The position numbers were made by a program, and so were the translations under genes. Positions 47,922 to 54,973 of a stretch of DNA of 64,000 nt are shown one piece after another; position 1 is the stretch's first letter; each line of letters begins with the position of its first letter. Under the pieces are notes generated by a model that had not been told where the DNA came from, did not search any database, and saw only the letters and a list, made by a program, of their open reading frames with translations. The stretch spans positions 2,046,001 through 2,110,000 of the forward strand of contig CAWAMV010000004.1 in assembly GCA_963783195.1 (NCBI GenBank). Reading direction: 5' to 3'. The stretch is from Croceibacterium_B sp963783195. GTDB taxonomy: Bacteria > Pseudomonadota > Alphaproteobacteria > Sphingomonadales > Sphingomonadaceae.

Positions 47922-48706
47922 GACGCAAGCTCGCAATTCTTTCCCTCGCCCTGCTCGCCGCCTGCCATCAAAAGGAGGCGGCCGACACCGACCTCGTCGT
48001 CAGCACCTCCACCAGTGAACCCGCCTGCGAGCCGGTGGTGTTCGAGGACTCGCCGATGACCCACTGCCTTGCCGATCCGCGCAAGCATCATGTCCGGATG
48101 GTTCTCGGACCTGACGGAAAGCCACCCTACCGCAGCCTCAAGGCGCTGGCAGACGACCGGCCCGGCGATGCACCGGTGATCGCCTTCGCCATGAATGGCG
48201 GGATGTTCGATGGAGAAGGGCAACCGGTCGGCTATTACGTGTCCTCGGGCAAGCGCCTGACGGTGCTCAACCAGAACGAAGGGCTGGGGAATTTTCACCT
48301 CAAGCCCAACGGCGTGTTCTTCGGCACCGGCGATACCTGGCAGGTTCTCGACAGCGAGACCTTCGCCGAGGACATTCACGAGCGTCCCGAATTCGCCACG
48401 CAGTCCGGGCCCATGCTCGTCATCGACGGCGAACTTCACGAGGCCTTCGATCCTGATGGCGAATCGACCAAGATTCGCAACGGCGTGGGCGTGGACACTG
48501 CGGGGCGCGCGCATTTCGTGATCAGCGAGGCACCGGTGAGCTTCGGTAAGTTCGCCCGCTACTTTCGGGACGTGCTGAACACCCCGAACGCGCTGTTCCT
48601 GGATGGCAGCGTGTCGGCGCTGTGGGATCCGGCGCACGACCGGATGGATTCCGGCGCCCCGCTCGGACCGCTGATCGTGGTCGAAAACAAGGGGAAGCAG
48701 CCGTGA
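47918..48706 (+). CDS. Lipoprotein with phosphodiester glycosidase domain (NAGPA-like)
   Basis: A 262-residue protein beginning at GTG 47918, which overlaps the trpE stop by GTGA. The N-terminus RRKLAILSLALLAACHQ contains the lipobox LAAC, so it is a predicted lipoprotein. The rest fits the phosphodiester glycosidase family (PF09992): FAMNGGMFDGEGQPVGYYV, FFGTGDTWQVLD, AFATQSGPMLVIDG-like text, and NALFLDGSVSALWDP. Family members cleave phosphodiester-linked sugars, as in mammalian mannose-6-phosphate uncovering enzyme; the bacterial substrate is unknown. Confidence 0.85.
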   Translation: MRRKLAILSLALLAACHQKEAADTDLVVSTSTSEPACEPVVFEDSPMTHCLADPRKHHVRMVLGPDGKPPYRSLKALADDRPGDAPVIAFAMNGGMFDGEGQPVGYYVSSGKRLTVLNQNEGLGNFHLKPNGVFFGTGDTWQVLDSETFAEDIHERPEFATQSGPMLVIDGELHEAFDPDGESTKIRNGVGVDTAGRAHFVISEAPVSFGKFARYFRDVLNTPNALFLDGSVSALWDPAHDRMDSGAPLGPLIVVENKGKQP

Positions 48707-49659
48707 CCGGGTATCGCTCGCTTTATCCGGAAATCGAGCCCTACGAGACCGGGTGGCTCGACGTGGGTGAAGGCCATTCGCTGTACTTCGAACGCGTGGG
48801 CACGCCTGGCGCAAAGCCGGCAGTATTCCTTCATGGCGGACCCGGGGGAGGAATGTCGCCCGATCATCGGCGGCAGTGGAACCCCGATCTCTACGACGTT
48901 TTGTTGTTCGACCAGCGTGGGTGCGGCGAATCGAAGCCCTTTGCCGAAATCGAGAACAACGACACCTGGCGCATCGTCGCCGATATCGAGCGCCTGCGGG
49001 AAATGTGCGGACACCCGGCGTGGCAGGTCTTCGGCGGAAGCTGGGGCGCAACGCTGGCGCTCGCCTACGCCGAGACGCATCCGGGGCGGGTGACCGAATT
49101 GATCCTGCGCGGTGTTTTCCTCGCCACGCAGAAGGAGGACGACTGGCTCTACTCCTACGGGGCGAGCGAGGTCATGCCCGAAGCATGGGATCGCTTCAGC
49201 GGGCACATCCCCGAGGACGAGCGGGGAAACCTTCTGCGCGCCTATGCCGAGCGCCTGTTCAGCGACGACCAGGAAACCCGCCTTGCCGCCGCGGCCGAGA
49301 TGGCGCGCTGGGAAGGGAGCATCGCCACTCTGCTGCCCCGCCCGGAGCTTGTCGAGGCCTATGCCGACCCGCACAAGGCCCTGCCCTTCGCGCGGATCTG
49401 CGCGCGGTTCTTCCTCGAACGCTTCTGGCTCGACGAAGGCCAGCTGCTCGCCAACGTCGATCGTATTCAGGCAATCCCGGGCATCATCGTCCAGGGGCGC
49501 CACGACATCTGCACGCCCCCGACCTCGGCCTGGGCGCTGCACAAGGCCTGGCCCGGTTCCGAACTGTGGATGGTGCCCGACGCCGGCCATTCGGCGAGCG
49601 AGCCTGGAATCATCGACGGGCTGGTGCGCGCGACGGACAAGTTCGCTAGGGGCGGCTGA
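48703..49659 (+). CDS. pip: Proline iminopeptidase
   Basis: A 318-residue alpha/beta-hydrolase that removes N-terminal proline. The start is GTG 48703, overlapping the previous stop by GTGA. The oxyanion-hole motif HGGPGGGMSPDHRRQ, nucleophile elbow GGSWGATLALAYAE (Ser), acid region QGRHDICTPPTSA (Asp) and DAGHSASEPG (His) match the S33 proline iminopeptidase family. Its stop overlaps the trpG ATG by one base (TGATG), so translation is coupled. Confidence 0.94.
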   Translation: MTGYRSLYPEIEPYETGWLDVGEGHSLYFERVGTPGAKPAVFLHGGPGGGMSPDHRRQWNPDLYDVLLFDQRGCGESKPFAEIENNDTWRIVADIERLREMCGHPAWQVFGGSWGATLALAYAETHPGRVTELILRGVFLATQKEDDWLYSYGASEVMPEAWDRFSGHIPEDERGNLLRAYAERLFSDDQETRLAAAAEMARWEGSIATLLPRPELVEAYADPHKALPFARICARFFLERFWLDEGQLLANVDRIQAIPGIIVQGRHDICTPPTSAWALHKAWPGSELWMVPDAGHSASEPGIIDGLVRATDKFARGG

Positions 49660-50258
49660 TGATTCTCGTCGTCGACAATTACGACAGCTTCACTTTCAAC
49701 CTGGTCCATTACCTGATGGAACTGGGGGCCGAAGTTCGCGTGGAGCGCAACGATGCGCTCTCGGCCGCGCAGGCGGTATCGAGCGGGGCCAAGGGCATCC
49801 TGATTTCGCCGGGACCCTGCACTCCGAACGAGGCGGGTATCTCGCTCGACCTCGTCGCCGCTTGCGCCGACAATGGCCTGCCGCTGCTGGGCGTGTGTCT
49901 GGGGCACCAGTCGATCGGCCAGCACTTCGGCGGCAGGGTCGTGCGCGGCGGGCTGATGCACGGCAAGACGAGCCCGGTCGACCACGACGGGACCGGCGTG
50001 TTTGCCGGCCTCCCCAGTCCCTTCACCGCGACCCGCTATCACTCGCTGATCGTCGAAGACATTCCGGAGTGCCTGGTTGTCAACGCGACAAGCGAGACTC
50101 CTGGGCTCGACGGCACCGCCGTGATGGGCTTCCGCCACAGCGAGCTGCCGATCCACGGCGTTCAGTTCCATCCCGAATCGATCGCCACCGAGCATGGGCA
50201 CGACCTGCTGGCCAACTTCCTCGCCATCTGCGGGATAGAGCGGCGACGCGGGGCATGA
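49659..50258 (+). CDS. trpG: Anthranilate synthase component II (glutamine amidotransferase)
   Basis: A 199-residue class I amidotransferase that supplies ammonia to TrpE. MILVVDNYDSFTFNLVHYL is the family N-terminus; GVCLGHQSIGQHFGG holds the nucleophilic Cys, and GVQFHPESIATEHG has the catalytic His and Glu. The stop overlaps the trpD start by ATGA. Confidence 0.97.
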   Translation: MILVVDNYDSFTFNLVHYLMELGAEVRVERNDALSAAQAVSSGAKGILISPGPCTPNEAGISLDLVAACADNGLPLLGVCLGHQSIGQHFGGRVVRGGLMHGKTSPVDHDGTGVFAGLPSPFTATRYHSLIVEDIPECLVVNATSETPGLDGTAVMGFRHSELPIHGVQFHPESIATEHGHDLLANFLAICGIERRRGA

Positions 50259-51247
50259 GGGACCTGCCGTCGGTCGAGCCGCATCTCAGCGAGGAGGAAT
50301 CCGAGGACGCGTTCGGCGCGATGCTTGACGGCGAGACCTCGGAAGAGGAAATCGCGCGGTTCCTTTCCGAACTGAGCGACCGGGGCGAGACCGCCGCCGA
50401 GATCACCGGTGCCGCCCGCGCGCTGCGGGCACGGCTAATCCCCATCGATTCGCCGGCCAACGCGATCGACGTCTGCGGCACCGGCGGAGACGGCAAGCAC
50501 ACGTTGAACGTCTCGACCGCAGTCAGCCTCGTCGTCGCTGCCTGCGGGGTGCCCGTGGCAAAGCACGGCAACCGCGCGGCGAGCAGCAAGGCCGGTGCGG
50601 CGGACACTCTCGAAGCGCTCGGGCTCGACATGGAAGCGGCCGGGCGCACCGCCGAGATGACCTTGCGCGAGGTGGGTATCTGCTTCCTCTTCGCGGCAAA
50701 TCATCACCCGGCGATGCGCCGCATCCAGCCGATCCGCCAGAAGCTCGCCAAGCGGACGATATTCAACCTGATGGGTCCGCTCTCGAACCCGGCGAACGTG
50801 CAGGGACAGCTGCTGGGCATCGCCCGGCCGGCTTACGTGCCGATCTACGCCGAAGCGATGGCGCGGCTGGGCACCGGACGCAGCTTCATCGTCTCGGGCG
50901 ACGAGGGGCTCGACGAACTCTCGCTCGACGCCGGCAACGAACTGGCCGACGTCCAGGGGCACGATTTCGAGATGCGCCGGGTCGACGCCAGCGAAGCGGG
51001 CCTGCCGCACTCCCCCGTCGAAGCGATCCGCGGCGGCAACGCCGAACATAACGCCGCCGCCTTGCGCGCGCTGCTGATGGGCGCGCCCGGCCCCTATCGC
51101 GACGCGGTGCTGTTCAATGCCGCCGGGGCCTTGATGGTCGCGGGCGAAGTGGCTGGCTGGAAGGAAGGAGTCGAGGAAGCCGCCGAGGCGCTCGACAAGG
51201 GGCTGGCCAAGGCCCTGCTCGACTGCTGGATCGAAGCGGCCCGATGA
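50255..51247 (+). CDS. trpD: Anthranilate phosphoribosyltransferase
   Basis: A 330-residue enzyme that adds phosphoribosyl to anthranilate. Key motifs are IDVCGTGGDGKHTLNVST (phosphoribosyl-pyrophosphate binding), AKHGNRAASSKAGAADTLEA and RTIFNLMGPLSNPA. The length is standard. It overlaps trpG and trpC by 4 bases each. Confidence 0.97.
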   Translation: MRDLPSVEPHLSEEESEDAFGAMLDGETSEEEIARFLSELSDRGETAAEITGAARALRARLIPIDSPANAIDVCGTGGDGKHTLNVSTAVSLVVAACGVPVAKHGNRAASSKAGAADTLEALGLDMEAAGRTAEMTLREVGICFLFAANHHPAMRRIQPIRQKLAKRTIFNLMGPLSNPANVQGQLLGIARPAYVPIYAEAMARLGTGRSFIVSGDEGLDELSLDAGNELADVQGHDFEMRRVDASEAGLPHSPVEAIRGGNAEHNAAALRALLMGAPGPYRDAVLFNAAGALMVAGEVAGWKEGVEEAAEALDKGLAKALLDCWIEAAR

Positions 51248-52032
51248 CCGACAAGCTGGCCGAGATCTGCGCAACCAAGCGCGAGGAGGTGCAGGCGCGC
51301 AAGGCGCTCGCGACGCTCGAAGACCTCGATCGCGCGGCGCGTGACGCCACGGCCCCGCGCGGGTTTCGCCGGGCGCTCGAAGCAAAGGCGTCATCGGGCT
51401 TCGGCCTGATTGCGGAAATCAAGAAAGCCTCGCCCTCCAAAGGGCTGATACGGAACGATTTCCGGCCCGCCGAACATGCCCTCGCCTATGAGCATGGCGG
51501 CGCTGCCTGCCTGTCCGTCCTGACCGATGCGCCCTACTTCCAGGGTCACGAGGATTACCTGATGGACGCCCGCGCGGCCTGCAGTCTGCCGGTCCTGCGC
51601 AAGGATTTCATGGTCGATCCATGGCAGGTCGCCGAAGCCCGCGCGATAGGAGCCGACGCGATCCTCATCATCGTCGCTGCGCTGGACGACGTCACGATGG
51701 CGGAGATCGAGGCCGCCGCGCTCGAGCGCGGGATGGACGTGCTGGTTGAGGTCCACGACGAGGCCGAGATGGAGCGCGCGGCCCGGCTGAAGTCGCGGCT
51801 GATCGGCGTCAACAACCGCGACCTCAAGACCTTCCGCACCGAGCTTGCCACGACCGAGCGCCTCGCTCCGCTCGCGCCGGACGGCGCGCTGCTGGTCGGT
51901 GAAAGCGGGATCAACGGCCACGCCGATTGCCTTCGACTTGCCGAAGCGGGTGTGCGATGCTTCCTCGTCGGCGAGAGCCTGATGCGGCAGGACGACGTCG
52001 AGGCGGCGACGCGCAGGCTGCTGCTCGGCTGA
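51244..52032 (+). CDS. trpC: Indole-3-glycerol phosphate synthase
   Basis: A 262-residue TIM-barrel enzyme that makes indole-3-glycerol phosphate. Active-site segments are LIAEIKKASPSKGLIRNDF, LPVLRKDFMVDPWQV, GVNNRDLKTF and LLVGESGINGHAD. The start overlaps the trpD stop. trpB, trpA and trpF are not in this window. Confidence 0.97.
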   Translation: MTDKLAEICATKREEVQARKALATLEDLDRAARDATAPRGFRRALEAKASSGFGLIAEIKKASPSKGLIRNDFRPAEHALAYEHGGAACLSVLTDAPYFQGHEDYLMDARAACSLPVLRKDFMVDPWQVAEARAIGADAILIIVAALDDVTMAEIEAAALERGMDVLVEVHDEAEMERAARLKSRLIGVNNRDLKTFRTELATTERLAPLAPDGALLVGESGINGHADCLRLAEAGVRCFLVGESLMRQDDVEAATRRLLLG

Positions 52033-52041
52033 GAGGGGATC

Positions 52042-52257
52042 GTGATGGGGAAGCTGTTTTACAACTTCATGCGCGTGGTCAGCACGCTGCTCGGCCTCGT
52101 CATGGTGATGATGGGGTGCATCTGGGTCCTGCAAGGGCTCAACGTCGCCTTCCTCGACAGCTTCATGGCCGGCGATCCGCAATGGGCCGTTTGGGGCGTG
52201 ATCCTCGCCCTGCTCGGTATCGGCCAGGTGATCTGGAGCAACACGCGCCCGCGTTGA
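52042..52257 (+). CDS. Small two-helix membrane protein of unknown function
   Basis: A 70- or 71-residue protein with two predicted membrane helices (about residues 9-33 and 46-64) that are Met/Val/Leu-rich, separated by a short acidic loop (DSFMAGDPQWAV). It may start at GTG 52042 or ATG 52045; GAGAGGGGA lies upstream. It follows trpC by 9 bp on the same strand and is probably in the operon. No family is recognised. Confidence 0.6.
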   Translation: MMGKLFYNFMRVVSTLLGLVMVMMGCIWVLQGLNVAFLDSFMAGDPQWAVWGVILALLGIGQVIWSNTRPR

Positions 52258-52377
52258 GGCGGCGCTGTCCTACGGACGGGCGATCTGCCATGGATGGCCG
52301 ATGACCTCGATTTCAGCTTTGAGCGGACGATCGTTTGCCCGCGCGGGCCGGCCGGCCCTCCCGGTTGCAAAATCCGG

Positions 52378-52399
52378 CGCCTGGACCCTGTTCCAGGCG
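52378..52399 (+). other. Stem-loop in the spacer before moaC
   Basis: A perfect 7-bp inverted repeat (52378-52384 with 52393-52399) with an 8-base loop lies 29 bases before the moaC ATG. It could be a terminator for the trp genes or a regulatory hairpin for moaC; the Moco riboswitch consensus was not recognised. Confidence 0.4.
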
Positions 52400-52428
52400 T
52401 TCCATCGGTGTGAACTTCGGAGGGGCCG

Positions 52429-52902
52429 ATGACCCGCCTCACCCATCTCGACGACAAGGGCGCCGCGCGCATGGTCGACGTCGGCGGCAAACCCGAAACT
52501 GCCCGCTCGGCCACCGCCGAGGGCCGCATCCGCATGTCTGGCGCCACGCTGCGAGCGGTGCACGAGGGCAGCGGACCCAAGGGCGACGTTCTTGCCGCCG
52601 CGCGCATTGCCGGGATCATGGCCGCCAAGCGCACCGGTGAGCTGATCCCGCTGTGCCATCCGCTCGCGCTCGACGCCGTGACGGTCGACTTCGCTTTCGA
52701 GAGTGACGCGGTCCGGGTGACCGCGACAGCCTCGTTGACCGGGAGAACCGGCGTCGAAATGGAAGCGCTTACAGCAGCTTCCGTCGCACTCCTCACAATC
52801 TATGACATGGCCAAGGCGATCGAAAAGGGCATGACGATCGAAGGCGTGCGCCTGCTCGCCAAGACCGGAGGCAAGAGCGGCGCGTGGCGTGCGCCCGACT
52901 GA
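52429..52902 (+). CDS. moaC: Cyclic pyranopterin monophosphate synthase
   Basis: A 157-residue enzyme of molybdenum-cofactor synthesis, second step with MoaA. The N-terminus THLDDKGAARMVDVGGKPET, the motif ELIPLCHPLALDAVTVDF with the catalytic His, and GVEMEALTAASVALLTIYDM are characteristic. GGAGG lies 8 bases before the ATG. It is followed by moeA after 7 bp. Confidence 0.97.
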   Translation: MTRLTHLDDKGAARMVDVGGKPETARSATAEGRIRMSGATLRAVHEGSGPKGDVLAAARIAGIMAAKRTGELIPLCHPLALDAVTVDFAFESDAVRVTATASLTGRTGVEMEALTAASVALLTIYDMAKAIEKGMTIEGVRLLAKTGGKSGAWRAPD

Positions 52903-52909
52903 TCGCGCG

Positions 52910-54109
52910 ATGAAGCCTCCGCTTTCGCTGGAACAGGCGCAAGAGCTTCTCCTTGCAGGAGTGGAGCCGTTGGGCGGGGAGACCCTGGCGGCTCAGGCCG
53001 CAGTCGGACGATATCTATCCACCCCGTTGACAGCCGCTCGCACCCAGCCTGCGGCCGACCTGTCGGCGATGGACGGCTATGTCGTCCCGCCAGGAGATGG
53101 CGAGGGACCGTGGAGGGTGGTCGGCGAAAGCGCTGCCGGCCATCCCTTTGTAGGGGCAATCGCACCGGGCGAGGCGATCCGCATCTCGACCGGCGCGCTG
53201 ATGCCGCCCGGCGGCGGCCTCGTCCTGCTACAGGAAAACGCGACCCGCGATGGCGATAGCTTGACCCTCAATGGCGAGGGCGAGCCGACAGTGCGGCACA
53301 TCCGCCGCACGGGGTTCGATTTTTCGCAAGGGCGTGAATTGCTCGCGGCGGGAAGCCGGATCGGCCCGGCGCAGCTTGCCCTGGCGATTGCGGCCGGGCA
53401 CCGCGAACTCGCGGTTCACCGCCTGCCTTCGGTTGCGATACTGGACTCCGGCGATGAACTCGCGGCCGATCCCGCCGTATGCGCCCCCCACCAGGTCCCG
53501 GCGAGCAACGGCGCCATGCTCGCCAGCATGTGCGCCCCATATGCCGACCAGCTGCAACGGCTCGGGCCCGTGCGCGACCGAATGGACGCCATGCTTGGGG
53601 CGTTCGAGCGGGCGGGCAACGCCGACGTGGTCGTCACCAGCGGCGGTGCCTCGGTCGGCGACCACGACCTCGTTCGTCCGGCCCTCGAGCAGTGGGGCGC
53701 AGCGATCGACTTCTGGCGCGTCGCAATCCGCCCCGGAAAACCGCTCCTTCTGGCGCGAAAAGGTCCGCAATGGATTCTCGGCCTGCCAGGCAACCCGGTG
53801 TCCAGCTATGTCACGGCGTTTCTCTTCCTGCTCCCTTTGCTCCGCCGCCTTTCCGGGGCAACTGCCCCGCTGCCGGAAGCGTTCGAAGGCATCCTCGACG
53901 CTCCGCTCTTCGCCGTCGGAGAGCGCACCGAGTTCGTCCGTGCCTCGCTGGTTGGCGGGCGGCTGGCCCCGATCTCCGAGCGCGACAGCAGCGCCCTTCT
54001 CGCCTTGAGCCGGGCCCGCGCGTTGATTGAACGACCTGCGGGGGCACCCGCAGCAGGGGCTGGAGACAGCGTCAGGGCCTACCTGCTCGAAAACGGTGGT
54101 ATCGCTTGA
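52910..54109 (+). CDS. moeA: Molybdopterin molybdenumtransferase
   Basis: A 399-residue protein that inserts molybdate into adenylylated molybdopterin. SAMDGYVVPPGDG is the conserved N-terminal motif; VVTSGGASVGDHDLV and LPGLPGNPVSSYVTAFLF are the catalytic and nucleotide-binding segments. ATG 52910 is chosen; an in-frame GTG at 52889 overlapping moaC is possible. The stop codon TGA (54107-54109) lies inside the lexA -35 element. Confidence 0.96.
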   Translation: MKPPLSLEQAQELLLAGVEPLGGETLAAQAAVGRYLSTPLTAARTQPAADLSAMDGYVVPPGDGEGPWRVVGESAAGHPFVGAIAPGEAIRISTGALMPPGGGLVLLQENATRDGDSLTLNGEGEPTVRHIRRTGFDFSQGRELLAAGSRIGPAQLALAIAAGHRELAVHRLPSVAILDSGDELAADPAVCAPHQVPASNGAMLASMCAPYADQLQRLGPVRDRMDAMLGAFERAGNADVVVTSGGASVGDHDLVRPALEQWGAAIDFWRVAIRPGKPLLLARKGPQWILGLPGNPVSSYVTAFLFLLPLLRRLSGATAPLPEAFEGILDAPLFAVGERTEFVRASLVGGRLAPISERDSSALLALSRARALIERPAGAPAAGAGDSVRAYLLENGGIA

Positions 54110-54136
54110 CACGACCTGGAAAAGTTGCCTAATTGT
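54106..54136 (+). promoter_or_regulatory. Predicted lexA promoter
   Basis: TTGACA at 54106-54111 is a perfect -35 box. A -10-like TAATTG starts at 54131 (spacer 19 bp) or CCTAAT at 54129 (spacer 17 bp). The -10 end touches the SOS box, as expected for a LexA-repressed promoter. Confidence 0.6.
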
Positions 54137-54161
54137 TCCGCGTTCGTTCCAAAATGGAACA
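54136..54161 (+). promoter_or_regulatory. SOS box (LexA operator) and adjoining palindrome
   Basis: GTTC at 54136-54139 and GTTC at 54147-54150 are separated by 7 bases: GTTC-N7-GTTC, the alphaproteobacterial LexA operator. The second GTTC also begins a perfect inverted repeat GTTCC-AAAAT-GGAAC (54147-54161). Both lie 34-59 bases upstream of the lexA ATG, so autoregulation is very likely. Confidence 0.8.
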
Positions 54162-54194
54162 GAGCAGATAGGAAACTCGCGGGAGAGCGCCGGA

Positions 54195-54881
54195 ATGTTG
54201 ACCGCCAAGCAGCACGAATTGCTCCTCTTCATCCAGAAGAAACTGGAAGAGAGCGGGATCTCCCCTTCGTTCGAGGAGATGAAGGAGGCGCTCGACCTCA
54301 AGAGCAAGTCGGGCGTGCACCGCCTGATTTCGGCGCTCGAGGAACGCGGCTTCATCCGTCGACTGCCCAATCGGGCACGCGCGCTCGAGGTGTTGCGCCA
54401 GCCCGAGAACGTCACGCCGGTGCGCGCGGCAGTGAACGCCAACGACACGGTGACGAAGGTGACGACGCCGCCGCGCGTGGCGCCTCCGGCCGCGAACGAC
54501 GTGGTCGAAATCCCTCTGCATGGCCGGATCGCTGCCGGTGTCCCGCTCGAGGCGATGGAAACGGACCGCACCTTGCCGGTTCCGGCCGCCCTGCTCGGTG
54601 CAGGTGAACACTACGCGCTGGAGGTCTCCGGCGACTCGATGATCGAGGCTGGAATCCTCGACGGCGATTACGCACTCGTCCGCAAGACCGACACCGCGCG
54701 GGACGGCGAGATCGTTGTCGCCCTCGTCCGAGACGAGGAAGCGACGCTCAAGTACCTTCGGCACGAGAAGGGGATGATCCGGCTCGATCCGGCCAATGCG
54801 TCGTACGACCCGCAGTATTACGCGGAGAACGAAGTGCAGGTGCAGGGCAAGCTCGCCGGGCTGCTGCGCCGCTACCACTAG
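54195..54881 (+). CDS. lexA: LexA repressor
   Basis: A 228-residue SOS repressor. The N-terminal winged helix begins MLTAKQHELLLFIQKKLEES with SFEEMKEALDLKSKSGVHRL; a linker leads to the self-cleaving domain. The cleavage site is Ala114-Gly115 (RIAAGVPLEA), Ser148 is in VSGDSMIEAG and Lys186 in EATLKYL. The start at ATG 54195 gives the normal N-terminus; an upstream in-frame extension is rejected. Divergent or opposite comEC lies 92 bp downstream. Confidence 0.97.
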   Translation: MLTAKQHELLLFIQKKLEESGISPSFEEMKEALDLKSKSGVHRLISALEERGFIRRLPNRARALEVLRQPENVTPVRAAVNANDTVTKVTTPPRVAPPAANDVVEIPLHGRIAAGVPLEAMETDRTLPVPAALLGAGEHYALEVSGDSMIEAGILDGDYALVRKTDTARDGEIVVALVRDEEATLKYLRHEKGMIRLDPANASYDPQYYAENEVQVQGKLAGLLRRYH

Positions 54882-54942
54882 GGTTCGGGCCGCTTGCCCT
54901 GGGCCGGGCGGTGGGTTGTTCGCTCGAAGAACCTGGCAACGA

Positions 54943-54970
54943 CGGGCGGCGCTCTACCGGGCGCCGCCCG
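54943..54970. terminator. Stem-loop between lexA and comEC
   Basis: A perfect 10-bp GC-rich inverted repeat (54943-54952 with 54961-54970) and an 8-base loop sit between convergent lexA and comEC. No T-run is seen on either side. A weaker hairpin (about 54914-54933) lies just before it. Confidence 0.5.
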
Positions 54971-54973
54971 CTG

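Noticed and set aside
52258..52428. Moco riboswitch before moaC
   Set aside because: Only a simple 7-bp hairpin was found; the conserved multi-stem Moco RNA pattern was not recognised by eye. A covariance search would settle it.
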